Shown here: positions 12,027 through 22,720 of the stretch, in pieces
How positions within the stretch are numbered: position 1 is the stretch's first letter
Layout: each line of letters starts with the position of its first letter
Assembly (NCBI GenBank): GCA_024516155.1
Contig: JAJJXM010000010.1
Location: 496,001 to 560,000, forward strand
DNA length: 64,000 nt
Origin: Pyronema omphalodes
Lineage: Eukaryota > Ascomycota > Pezizomycetes > Pezizales > Pyronemataceae
Reading direction: 5' to 3'
The notes under the pieces: generated by a model
Databases searched by the model: none
Told to the model about the DNA's origin: nothing
What the model saw: the letters and a program-made list of their open reading frames with translations, nothing else
Made by a program: the position numbers and the translations under genes

Positions 12027-14744
12027 ATGCCGGCTGCTCCGGTCGTCCCCCAGGCAAAGGACTTTGCTCCGATGATAAATTGGTCTTATGATTTGATTAT
12101 TTGGAGTTTTTCTTGTAAGTTTTTGGGTTCTTGATGTTGACCCTCTCACCCCTCACCCCTCACCCATCACGCCGTACCCTTCACGCCGCACCCTTCACCC
12201 ATCACCCATCACCCATCACGCCGCACACACACCACACACGGGGGAACTTGATTGGGGGTTTTTGTTGGATTTTGGATGCTGGATTTTGGATGTTGGCAAG
12301 CTGGGACCGGGACTGGGATTGGGACTGAGGCTGGCAATGGGAATATTAAGAAACAGAACTGGGGATTGGGGACCAAGGAACTGGAATTGGAGATTTGGAG
12401 AAATCATGGGCTGACACGCTTGTGAATTACAGTACTGGTCGACCTTTTCTTTCGTGAAGTTCACCCCAGAGGTGCTTTCAGAATCCCGAAAAGAGGAGCG
12501 GTTATCTTCGTTGCTGCCCCTCATGCTAATCAGGTGTGTGGATTTGGAGTTTCTGCCCTTTGCGCGATTGCGGTGCTTGAGGGGTTGAGGGCTTGGGCTT
12601 GGGCTTGCTGCTATTGCTGTGCTTGCTATACTCGCGATGCTCTCAATGCTCGCCCACTGCCCGCTTTGCCCGCTTTGCTCGCTTTGCTCGCTTTGCTCGC
12701 TTTTCCCGCTTTACTCGCTCTGCTCGCCTTGCTTCAGAAACTGACAGCAATGTTCTAGTTCGTTGACCCCTTAATCTTAATGCGCGCGGTGCGCCTCGAA
12801 GCCCGTCGCCGTCTCGCAATCCTCGTTGCAGAAAAATCTATGCGCCGCAAGTTCATTGGTTGGCTTTCCCGACGAGTAGGAGCAGTTCCCGTCGCCCGCG
12901 CACAGGACATGACATCGAATGGTACCGGACGTATTTACCTTCCTGATCCCGAGCAACCCACGAAGATCCGAGGTGTTGGAACTAAATTCGAGGATGAGTG
13001 CATGCCTGGAGGATTACTTGTTTTGCCGGCTTTGAAGGGAAAGAGTCCTGCTTCTGCGGAAATTCTTGAGGTCTTGAATGATGAGGAAATTGTGCTGAAG
13101 AAGGAGTTCAAATCCTCTGGTGCTATTCAGCAACTCACCCAAGAAACCCCGGAGGGCAAGGGTGTTACTTTCAAGAAGGCCCCTAAGGTTGATCAGACTA
13201 TGGTTTATGATGCGGTTTTTCACAGATTGAACTCCGGAGGTTGTGTTGGTATTTTCCCCGAGGGAGGTTCCCACGACCGCACTGAGCTCCTTCCTCTCAA
13301 GGCCGGAGTTGCAATCATGGCTCTCGGAGCCCTATCTGCAAACCCCGACTGCGACCTCCGTATTGTTCCCGCTGGATTGAACTACTTCCACGCCCACAAA
13401 TTCCGGTCAAGAGCCGTTGTCGAATTTGGAACTCCCATCGAAGTTCCCAAGGAATTGGTCGAGCTCTACAAAAATGGAGACAAGAGAGAAGCTGTTAGAG
13501 CCTTGTTGGAGATGATCTACAACGGACTCACCGCTGTTACTGTTTCTGCTCCGGATTATGAGACTTTGATGACTATCCAAGCTGCTAGAAGACTCTACAA
13601 GCCCACCCACAAGAAGCTTCCTCTTCCTGCGGTTGTTGAGCTTAACCGTCGCCTAGTCACTGGATATACTCACTTCAAAGATGACCCCCGAATTGTCTCT
13701 CTCCGTGCTTCCGTAGCTGAATACAATCGCCAACTCCGCCTTCTCGGTCTCCGCGATCACCAGGTCGAATACGCCAAATTCAGCGTCCCTAAAGTCGTAG
13801 CTACCTTGATCTACCGAGTCACCAAATTGACAATTCTCGGAATTGGAGCCCTTCCTGGATTTATTCTTTTCCTCCCCGTCTTCATCGCCACCAAGATTAT
13901 CTCCATTAGAAAAGCCAAGGAAGCCCTAAAAGCCTCCACCGTCAAGATTCAAGGACGCGATGTCATCGCCACTTGGAAGCTACTAGTTGCCCTAGCTTTT
14001 GCCCCGGTCTGCTACAACTTTTACGTCATCCTTTTCTGCTGGTGGACCGCCGCTCATAGGTTTTATGGATTAATGCCTGATTGGATGCCCACAATCGGAG
14101 TCGCTATCGTCGGATGGATTCTCTTCCCAACCATTACCTTCGCCGCCTTAAGATTCGGTGAAATTGGTATGGACATCGCAAAGTCTCTCAGACCACTCTT
14201 TTTGTCCCTTTCCCCCGCCTCCGCCAATACTCTCGTTCGTCTCCGTGAGCGCCGCGCACAGCTCAGCGAGGAAGTCACACAACTCATCAACGATCTTGGT
14301 CCTGAACTTTTCCCCGACTTTGACGCCGGGCGAATTGTGGACCGTTCCACCGAAGGCGGCGCTTCAAGCCCCATCAACGATGAAGTACCGGCTATCCACT
14401 TCCCCCGTCGTGGCTCTGATGCCTTATCAGACGATGGACAAGGTCCCGTTAAGCATAGTGTCCCCCGTAATGAGTCCTTTGCAAACTTGGGTTCCATTGG
14501 TTTGTTTGCTTCTAGACCTGTAAGTAGGTCAAGAAGTAGAACTAACTCGACGGGTGGATTCCCGGTTATGGCACTCTCGGGAATGGAAAGTCAGGAGGGT
14601 TTCGAAAGTGTTACTAGGAAAATCGCGGATGCGATGAAGGAAAGAAGGAGGAGGAGAGCACAGGGTAATGAGGAGGAGGAACCGATGTTGATTGGTGCGG
14701 AGAGTGAGGATGAACAAGAGGCCGAGGAGAAGAAGGATGTATAG
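12027..14744 (+). CDS. SCT1: Glycerol-3-phosphate / dihydroxyacetone-phosphate acyltransferase (Sct1/Gpt2 type)
   Basis: ER membrane enzyme for the first acylation step of glycerolipid synthesis. Exons 12027-12114, 12433-12533 and 12759-14744 give 724 residues, against about 740-760 in yeast Sct1/Gpt2. Motif I is APHANQFVDP, which is split by intron 2 exactly after HANQ. Other blocks are GAVPVARAQD and motif III GIFPEGGSHDRTELLPLK, followed by VPAGLNYFHAHKFRSR. Hydrophobic segments at about residues 410-535 (VVATLIYRVTKLTILGIGAL, FAPVCYNFYVILFCWWTA, TIGVAIVGWILFPTITFAAL) are the usual C-terminal membrane spans. The tail is acidic with Ser/Arg repeats (SRPVSRSRSRTNS), a likely phosphorylated region. 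Both introns (318 and 225 nt) contain tandem repeats. Sct1 and Gpt2 cannot be separated from sequence alone, so the symbol is provisional. Confidence 0.92.
12148..12230 (+). repeat. CACCC(C/A)TCAC repeat in SCT1 intron 1
   Basis: Tandem decamer-like units CACCCCTCAC/CACCCATCAC inside intron 1, followed by a GGATTTTGGATG doublet near 12268. Confidence 0.85.
12660..12732 (+). repeat. Minisatellite, 9-bp unit GCTTTGCTC, in SCT1 intron 2
   Basis: About eight copies with drift (CCGCTTTGC, GCTTTTCCC, GCTTTACTC), wholly inside intron 2 and ending about 26 bases before the 3' splice site. Confidence 0.9.
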
Positions 14745-15222
14745 TTATTAGGCTTGGGTTTGGTGTTGGTGTTGAGGTTGGGATTTATTTAGAGGGAATT
14801 GATGCTGGGAAAGAAAGTGGAGTTGGGGGAAATATAAGAAGGGAATATTGGGAGTTGGAATGCCATATTGGGTTAGTTGGTGTAGGTTATGGATAGGGAA
14901 AAAATGCTTTGCGGATTTTTTTTTTTGGTAATTTTATTGAAGATATCTATCTATCTATTTTTTTTTTTGGTTTGATTATCATATACCACATATCGGATTA
15001 TGAATCCCCTTTGAGAAAGTGAAATAGGAACTCTGAATAGGTGATTTTTTTTTTTATTCGAGAACTGAAAGAAAAAAAAAAAATGATATTCTGGTTAACC
15101 TAGTTTTCTCGATATTATCCGCCAGTTGAATGCTTATGTATTGGATATTGGAACTTGTAACTCCAAATAGAATTCCAGGACCGAGAAACAGAAAGGTATA
15201 CACACTACACCACATCATACAA

Positions 15223-15498
15223 ATCAAAAAATCTAAAAATCTAAAAATCTAAAAATCTAAAAATCTAAAAATCTAAAAATCTAAAAATCTAAAAATCTAA
15301 AAATCTAAAAATCTAAAAATCTAAAAATCAAAAAATCAAAAAATCAAAAAATCAAAAAATCTAAAAATCTAAAAATCTAAAAATCTAAAAATCTAAAAAT
15401 CTAAAAATCTAAAAATCTAAAAATCTAAAAATCTAAAAATCTAAAAATCTAAAAATCTAAAAATCTAAAAATCTAAAAATCTAAAAATCAAAAAATCA
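15223..15498 (+). repeat. Minisatellite, 8-bp unit AAAAATCT
   Basis: About 34 tandem copies. A homogeneous block of AAAAATCA monomers (about four, 15323-15356) sits inside otherwise identical AAAAATCT monomers, and single ATCA variants mark both ends. Confidence 0.95.
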
Positions 15499-16036
15499 AC
15501 ATCATCCCCAAGAGCACCTACCGCACCATAGTATCCCGCTGAACTCTAAACTGTAAACTATAAGTAATAGTGATAATACACTCCAGAACCATAGAGCTAT
15601 GAAAGAAACCCCCAGCGGAGAGTCCTTCAAGGGGTTAGGGACTTTGTATGATGCGGTATAAGATTGTTGTTGATTTTGATCTGGGTAGTTGGATTTGATT
15701 TGATTTGGTTTGATTTTCTTGAACGTTCCCAACCTTAAGGTTATGACGTATGCCACAGTCTAATTACATTTCGAGGCATCAGCTGTCACCTTAGAGTCTC
15801 GCAGGGATCCTCCCCAGAGCGTACTTTATTTCTTGCTCACTTCCTCCTGCTGGTTTTCATTCTCGTCGTTACATTTCCGAGAAAGATGGGGAAGGATGCA
15901 TTTTAGTGGCGGGAGATGGAGCATTCTTATTCATCAGTTTAGTTTTTTTCTTTTTTGCGGGAAATTCCATATAGCTGACTTTAATTCGTGTAATGCATCA
16001 GAAATTCAGAATTATCTAAGCAAAGCACCATAAATC

Positions 16037-16152
16037 GTAGTAAAAAAACCGCTTATTGTGAGTGACCTATGATGACGCTAGCCGTGGTCATCCACGGTCT
16101 CCGTCCCGTCCCGTCTATGGTGCCTTCAGGACGGGACCGGACAGACCGTGCC
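16037..16152 (+). repeat. Dispersed GC-rich repeat, copy 1
   Basis: Aligns with the reverse complement of 38414-38602. Shared blocks in order are GTRGTAAAAAA, GAGTGACC, a (C/T)GTGGTCA-like block, ATGGTGCCT followed by CAGGACGG or CAAGGACGG, and a GGACCGGAC/GACCGTGC end. No coding capacity is visible. The class is unknown; a non-autonomous mobile element is possible. Confidence 0.6.
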
Positions 16153-17123
16153 GAAATCTGCATGAAGTTAAAACCGTCATCAAAATCGACATTGCAATAC
16201 ATGATACCCCCCCTCCCCCCGGGGTAATTTCTTCTTATAAATATTATTTCCACCACAGATAATTTTCCCCGGAAAAGAAAGAAAAAAGAAAAAAGAACGG
16301 GGGATATAAATCCATAAATCCAGAGAAAAAAAAAAAAAAAAAAAAAAAAAAAAACAATTCCCACCCCACCCACCCACACATCATTTCATCTTCATCTTCC
16401 TCTTCCTCTTTCTTCCAAGTCCCAACATCTTACCAAATATGTACATATATCCACACCCACACACCATAACCAATTTCCCAGATCCAATCCATCAATGCCA
16501 CCAGTAACATCTCCAACCCACCGAGTGATACCTTATGATCACTACCAAAAATCTCGTCGAATCCTAAAGTAGATAAGCAGCACGTGTATTTTTTTTCTTA
16601 GGCAACTAGCGCAAAGATGAAAAGTTTATAAATTCTAGAAGATTCCTGGGGCTTCCATGTACTGTATGTACATAGCTTCTGTATGTACGTCACGGGAGAG
16701 CGGGAGCGGCGGGGGGTGGGGGGTGGGGGGTGGTATTAGACCTTAGATCTTACTTGGTTCTGGAGGGAAGTAATTCTAGAAGGCTCGTGTGTCGTGTGCT
16801 TGAAGCCTTCACCAGCTCCCATACAGTCGACTGTATTCACACACAATATTTTTGCCAGCTTCCAAGTTCATGATGAGTTTCTATATAGATAGATGATGTA
16901 CAAGTAATGCCCCAAACCCAGATCATGCATCAAAGCAAGCACATTAACACTATTTTTTGCGTGTGACATTAAGAAATTTTTTAATTTTTGTTAGTCAACA
17001 AACGCCTATCCTTATACAAGAACTTTGTAAAAAAAAAAAAAGTAATAAGAAAAAAACAAAATCGTAAAAATTCAAATTATTAACGTAAAAACACCCCTTT
17101 CCCTAAAAACCCTATTACTGCAT

Positions 17124-18853
17124 TTATGAAATGAACTGACCCGCGCCAGACAACTCTCCCTCCTTGGCGGCCATCTCGAAGTATCCGTAGATAATACTAT
17201 TATTCCAATGTTAGATTATGCTTTTTTATTTCAAGTTAAATGGAAGAAAACTTACGTGACAGCCAACAAAATACCAGTTCCGGAACCAAGAGCTCCCATA
17301 AGGTCAGAGGCAACGGAAAGAGCACCAATGCAGGCACCTCCGAAAGCGGCGGCAGTGGGGATAACACGCTTAAGCTCCTTGTACATGCTCTGCTCACGGT
17401 GACCAGCCATAACGAGTCCCTGCTCCTTGAGCTGCTTGGCAACGTCGCGGGGAGAAGATCCGGAGACCTCGATCCAAGTCTTGGAGAAGATAGCGCAGGC
17501 TCCGAGCATAAAGACGATGTAGACGGCGGTGTGGAGAGGGTCGACGAGAGCATCAGTGAAGTTCAAGGGAGGAGACATGTAGTAGGCGAGTCCGGAGTTG
17601 GCGAAGAGCTGAGCAGATCCCTCCTTGGGCTCCCAGACACCGAGAAGACGAACGAGGAGGTTATCGGGGAAGCGAGAGTAGAGCATCTGGGAAACCAAGA
17701 AAACGTTGGAGCTCAAGGCAGACTGCAACATGATGGGCATGTTGGAGGTGTAGAAAAGACGGACGGGGTAGGTTCCACGGGTTCCACGGTACTTGCTGGA
17801 CTTGACGGGGATCTCAACACGGAATCCCTGGAGGTAGATGACGGAGGCGAAGACGACAAGGGTGGCCAAGAGGTTCATGATGTTAGGCAAGTTCTGGCGG
17901 TAGAAAGCCTCCTTCAAAGCGCGCCCCTTGTTGTCCCAGGTCAACAAAAGATGGAAAAGAGCGATAACAGCTCCCTCGAACTCAGGTCCACGTCCGGTGT
18001 TAATGGTAGTGGGGGAGAAAGCCTTCCAGATGATGCTCTCGCAAATGTTGGTGGCAATGAAGAGAGAGATACCAGATCCCAATCCGTATCCCTTCTGGAG
18101 AAGTTCGTCCAAGAGAATAACGATCAATCCGGCAACGACGAGCTGAAGAACCAAGAGCAAGCACACACCAGCACCGAGGTCGCTAGGCTGTCCATAGAGA
18201 CCGGTCAAAACGTAGACGGTAGCCTGTCCAAGAGAAAGAATAATAGCGAACACTAAAAGCTGTCAGAGAAGCTATCCACCCAACTGGGACTAGCGCTAAA
18301 CATACACTTCTGAGCAGTCTGGTACAATTCACGGTCCGACTTGAGGTCGAGGTTGACGTCGATGAGGTGGGTACCGGCAAGAAGCTGGAAGACCATTCCG
18401 GAGGAGATAATTGGTGAAATACCAAGTTCCATCAAGGTTCCACGGTTACTCGCCAACATCATACGAAGCCAGTAGAGAGGGTCGGAGGTCTTGCAACTGT
18501 GTCAGCTTCCAATTCGATTATGACGATACCGCTGATGGGCGATCTTACATCCGAAGACACAATTCCGTATAGAGGCATTTGCGACATAACCAAGAAGATA
18601 ACCAATGTTAACTGAAATTCAAGTTAGCCATCGCGACTCCATCTCGCATCACACGAGCAGTTGAGCTCACCCCGGTCCACATCATTCTCTGCTGAAAGGG
18701 AACCTTCCGCTCCGGTGCCGCAACCTCAGGGAGGTACGGCACGAAGGGTGTAATCGTATCCAAGAATCGTACTGTTCATCGTCACCAGGTCAGTTCGAAT
18801 TCGATCGGCGCGTGAGTTGATCTTGCGATGCCGGGAAACGTACAGCCTGACAT
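17124..18853 (-). CDS. SEC61: Sec61 alpha, translocon channel subunit
   Basis: Pore-forming subunit of the ER protein-conducting channel. Six exons (- strand order): 18853-18844, 18771-18671, 18611-18549, 18489-18306, 18252-17256, 17196-17124, giving 475 residues, the usual length. The first exon has only 10 nt (ATG TCA GGC T) and joins to give MSGLRFLD, the family's N-terminus. Landmarks are [40 protein letters not shown], the plug-region continuation [55 protein letters not shown] and [20 protein letters not shown]. Ten membrane spans are expected. The acceptor of intron 3 is TTGCAAG; a competing CACAG acceptor lies 7 bases upstream but would shift the frame. Convergent with SCT1. Confidence 0.96.
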
Positions 18854-19819
18854 CACAGTAGAAAGGCGGATGCCTCAAGGTAAGGAAAAGAATGAAGAGA
18901 TATAACTGGAATGAACTTCCAGACAAGCTGTTGGGAGGGCGGTGTTGGGTTTTGAAGGGTGGGCGTTGCTCAGGAGAAAGTTATAGGCGACTTCTGTCAG
19001 GATGTTGAGGGAATGTGGCCTCTCAGCCCCGGGATTGACTAAGCGACCAGCCTACCGGCACTAACCAACCACGGCACAGCACGGCGTGGAGGGCACTTTG
19101 CCTGATACCGAAGCAAGATGGAATGGATAAAGGCGATGCGGCAGCGGGGATGCGGCGATGGAGATGAGAAGATGAGAGGATATTAATTGAAATTTGGGAG
19201 ATCAGAGGACAAGAGGGTATTTAATTGGAATTTTGCGAAAATCTTTTAGAAGAGCATTAATTGGAATTTTAGGAAAGTATTTTCAGAGGCGATTGCTATG
19301 GATAGCAGTGAATTTTCAAGATGGGATTCATTCAACAACGACGTCAGGGTGAGTGACGGGGACTAAATCAGAAATATGAATTATCTAAAATATAGGAAAC
19401 AAATTATTTTAAAAGCATGAAAAATAAAAAAATACGGTCAATTTAAACATGATGAAAAAATTTCTGTCAATGCCGAGAAAACACGATGACCGTTCTGAAC
19501 ACGCTGTCTTGACTGCACGCGACGTCGGACGGATCGTCGTGCTCACGGACTCGAGGAAGGCACGACGTCAGTGCGGGCCCGTTTCCAGTGCAACAGAGCT
19601 CGACAGGCGCCACCACGCGAACGACCCTAGCGAACGAAGTCCTCTCAGTCTCTTAAAACACCGAAACACCAATCAATCCCAACCGATGCATTAAACGATT
19701 CAATTTGCATGCTATCATCATCACAACTGAAAATACATTTTTCTACAGATACTGATATTCGCTCCTCATGACATCGCTTATGAAAAATATTAAAAAACAT
19801 ACACCCAAAATCCCATTTT
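18854..19819. other. Intergenic region SEC61-ARG7
   Basis: About 1 kb, with the SEC61 promoter (its right side from 18854) and the ARG7 3' flank. It holds repeated AATTGGAATTTT units at 19185-19275. A GC-rich block at 19490-19620 resembles the dispersed repeats in composition but does not align with them. No gene seen. Confidence 0.55.
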
Positions 19820-21254
19820 TTACGTACGGTAGTCACCGTTCTAGGGCCAACGTTAGCATTTGAAACATTAACCAACCGCATAAGAATACTCACGATAGTA
19901 ACGTACTCGTGCGAGAAGTCGCAAGTGTAGTACTGAGCCTCCTGTCCACCACCAGTTCCCAAGCTGACACGGATCTCAAGATCCTCCATTGCGAGAATCT
20001 GGCTAGCCCTCTCCTCATCAACGTTCTCAGGCTCTCCATTAACCAAGAGCTTCAACTCCTTAGTTCCATCAGTAGGGATGAAGGAGACGTTAGTCTTCTC
20101 AGGGACAACACCAGCAACACCAGAGTATCCAGTAGCACACAAGATTCTTCCCCAGTTGGCGTCACGTCCATAGAGAGCAGTCTTAACGAGAGGAGAACGG
20201 GCAATGGTGGAAGCGACCTGCTTAGCATCCTCGAAAGACTTGGCATCCTGAACGGAAACAGTAACGAACTTGGTAGCTCCCTCTCCGTCACGGACAACAA
20301 GCTTGGAAAGCTCCTCCGAGAACTCGGTAATCAAAGCACGAATAGCAGCCTCGTTGGGGCTACCAGGAGTGATAAGCTCTCCTCCGGCGGCTCCGTTGGC
20401 CAAGATGGCAACAGTGTCGTTGGTGGACATGTCACCATCGACGGAGATGGCGTTGAAGGAACGTTCAACGGCGTGGGAAAGGATTCCCTGAAGAGAATCG
20501 GCGGAGACGGGAGCATCGGTAGCCATGAATCCCAAAAGGGTAGCCATGTTGGGGTGAATCATACCAGCACCCTTGGCCATACCGGCAATGCGGTACTCAG
20601 TCTCGCTGCCGGGGAGCTTGAAGCTGCGGGACATGAACTTGGGGAAGGTGTCGGTGGTGCAGATGGCCTTTGCAGTGTTGAGCCAGGCATCGTGGGTCTG
20701 TCCGAGCTGCTTGAAGGCAGTGGGGATTCCGTCCAAGATCTTCTTGATGGGCAAACTTTTAAACGTTAGGGAGAAACACAATTCAGAGGCAGAGGTGCAT
20801 ACCGCTGTCCAATGACACCAGTAGACATGACAATGGTGGCAGCCTGCTCCTCACCAACGAGTCCGTCGACGGCCTTTCCCATAGACTCAGCATCCTCTAG
20901 ACCACCCTTTCCGGTGACGGCATTGGCACATCCAGAGTTGGCAACAATACCACGGATTCCCTGACCCTTACGGGCGTCAAGAACGGCGCGAGAAACAACA
21001 ACGGGAGCGGCCTTGAAAACATTCTTGGTGAAGACGGCGGCGGCGCTGCAGGGAAGCTCGGAGGTGACGAGGGCAAGGTCGAGAGATTTTCCGTCCTTCT
21101 TCACACCACAGTGGATTCCTCCAACATTAAATCCCTTGGGGTATTCTCCCTTGCTGGGGACATATCTGGCGTACTTGGTGTTGGTAGCGTAGCTTCGTGC
21201 GAAGAGAGCGCGGACGTTGCCGGCGACTTGGGTGGTTTGGCGGAGGAATGACAT
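19820..21254 (-). CDS. ARG7: Arginine biosynthesis ornithine/glutamate acetyltransferase (ArgJ family), mitochondrial
   Basis: Bifunctional enzyme that moves the acetyl group from N-acetylornithine to glutamate in the mitochondrial acetyl cycle of arginine synthesis. Exons (- order) 21254-20803, 20755-19894 and 19840-19820 give 444 residues. The N-terminus ([20 protein letters not shown]) is Arg/Ser-rich without acids, a typical matrix-targeting signal. Conserved blocks are [61 protein letters not shown] and NTVAIL-like [18 protein letters not shown]. Self-cleavage into alpha and beta chains is expected before Thr223 (MA|TLLG). The final 21-nt exon gives INGDYRT, matching the family's C-terminus, which supports the last intron. 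Confidence 0.96.
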
Positions 21255-21784
21255 CTTTAAGGTTTGCTGTAGATGGCTGAAAAGTTTCCTTTTAGCGACC
21301 GGAGCGGGGCGGGATAATCGGAGTCAACGAACAATGAAAAAATCCCCTATGGTCACAATCGCAGACACCTGGAGAAGTTTGAGCGGAAGAATAAGATATC
21401 AACATTTCTCTGCGGTACACTCAGCGCCGTTATCTATCAATAGACATCATGGCCGAATTTTGGTTAGCTGATTGTCCGACTTTTTCTGTGTAACTTGAGT
21501 TGCTTAGTGGGGTTCGTTGGTGGGGTAGCAATTTACCCTGCTATCACAGCTCAGCTCAGCTTAGCTCGCGACGATCTGCACTGCAGCTCTTGCACTTTGA
21601 CGTCTGTAAATCAACAAAAATACATTTTCCAATGACAACATATTATTTTTTTATGTATAATTTAATGTACAAACTATTGGCAAATTCTGAAATCCAATTC
21701 GAAAAAACTTCCCCAATAACGATTCCCAAGAACTTTTTCACCATATTGCAGCCATCTTCGAATTCCAGTCCCGCAACCCGCAAC
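21255..21784. other. Intergenic region
   Basis: 530 bases: ARG7 promoter side and 3' flank of the cysteine-rich gene. An open frame on + from 21500 runs over the antisense of that gene and is low complexity (Leu/Pro/Thr), so I do not call it. Confidence 0.5.
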
Positions 21785-22720
21785 CTAAAAATACCCCCCA
21801 CTACTCAACCTCCCCTCCATCCCTGGACTCCACTTAAAACTCCCCTTCCTTTGGTATCTACTAAACTCCCTCTGTTGCCCCTCAACTTCCCCCTGTTGCC
21901 TCTCCCAAATCATCGCTCTCTGATTAGAATCCTGCTTCGCACCTTCCCCCAATTCCTGTTTTCTCTCCCACTCCCTTCTCAATTGCTCCTCCTCTTCCAT
22001 CATCCTCGTCTCCTCCTCCGATATCCCCGCATGTCTTTCCCTCACCACCACATTTGTATCCCTCGTACACTCCTCCATAACACAATTTGGACAAAGCCTA
22101 GTCATGCAATCCTCCTCCGCACACCAAAGCCACGCTTTTCTTGTACAATTCAAACACTCCTCAATCTTTTCCCCCAGAACCATCTGATTAAAAGTTGGTG
22201 CTGTATTCTCCGGAATACATCTTGGTCCCTTAACCCAGTTCCTGCGTTCATAAGCACAAGAAATTCTCCCACAGCCCAGCTTTGAATCCTTCACACCATC
22301 ATTCTTGGTACACTTCTTCTGTCTCCCCGCGCCTCCCGTCTTTCCCGGGCCCATAGTCACCCCCGGACATTCATAAATACATTTATACTCATTATGTCCC
22401 TCCGCCTTCTCCATTCCCTCTGTATTGCAATAACAAGCCCTCCCATTCAACCTAAACCGATGAACATGATGTTCCGGACACTTGTGTGGGGCTGCGGAGG
22501 ATTGATCGTTCATGGCTTTTGTCCGGATTGGTGGGGTGATGTAGGGAAGCTCCACGCCGAATTCGTCGTAGATTGTCGGAATGCCGTGGGAGAGGGAGAA
22601 GTGGGGTGGTATACGGTCTCGGTGGTAGAGTATTAGGTTGTTGGGGAGGTATTCGAGTTGTGGGTGCTTGGTCGGGCCGTAGATTTGCGTGGGGTTGAGG
22701 GAGCTGGGGGGTGGTGCCAT
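21785..22720 (-). CDS. Unrecognised cysteine/histidine-rich protein, likely zinc-binding
   Basis: Single-exon frame of 311 residues; not recognised. The N-terminal 70 residues are Pro-rich. Residues about 80-225 hold many Cys and His in pairs: HKCPEHHVHRFRLNGRACYC, YKCIYECPG, KKCTKN, GCGRISCAYERR, GPRCIPEN, EECLNCTRKAWLWCAEEDC and RLCPNCVMEECTRD. The spacing C-x2-C...C-x4-C...C-x2-C suggests one or more zinc-binding modules, with the last part resembling a B-box or RING-like arrangement. Residues about 235-295 are a Glu/Arg/Gln coiled coil. The start is the first ATG; an upstream non-ATG exon cannot be excluded. Function unknown; a ubiquitin- or RNA-related role is only a guess. Confidence 0.72.
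   Translation of the reverse strand: MAPPPSSLNPTQIYGPTKHPQLEYLPNNLILYHRDRIPPHFSLSHGIPTIYDEFGVELPYITPPIRTKAMNDQSSAAPHKCPEHHVHRFRLNGRACYCNTEGMEKAEGHNEYKCIYECPGVTMGPGKTGGAGRQKKCTKNDGVKDSKLGCGRISCAYERRNWVKGPRCIPENTAPTFNQMVLGEKIEECLNCTRKAWLWCAEEDCMTRLCPNCVMEECTRDTNVVVRERHAGISEEETRMMEEEEQLRREWERKQELGEGAKQDSNQRAMIWERQQGEVEGQQREFSRYQRKGSFKWSPGMEGRLSSGGYF

Larger units (their letters stand above)
14745..17123. other. Intergenic region between convergent SCT1 and SEC61
   Basis: 2.4 kb containing 3' flanks of both genes, an AAAAATCT array (15223-15498), a dispersed GC-rich repeat (16037-16152), a 30-base A tract (16325-16354), and an E-box-like CACGTG at 16581-16586. No supportable coding region. Confidence 0.6.

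Noticed and set aside
17240..18256. 338-residue frame on + antisense to SEC61
   Set aside because: Exact antisense of a strongly conserved gene; Gly/Ser/Glu-rich shadow caused by codon bias.
19490..19620. GC-rich block that might be another copy of the dispersed GC-rich repeat
   Set aside because: Similar composition, but the diagnostic words and ends of the other copies do not align.
19909..20769. 286-residue frame on + antisense to ARG7
   Set aside because: Shadow of the conserved ARG7 exon with no independent support.
21500..22285. 261-residue frame on +
   Set aside because: Mostly antisense to the cysteine-rich gene and strongly biased to Leu, Pro, Thr and Ser; the - frame has far better composition.
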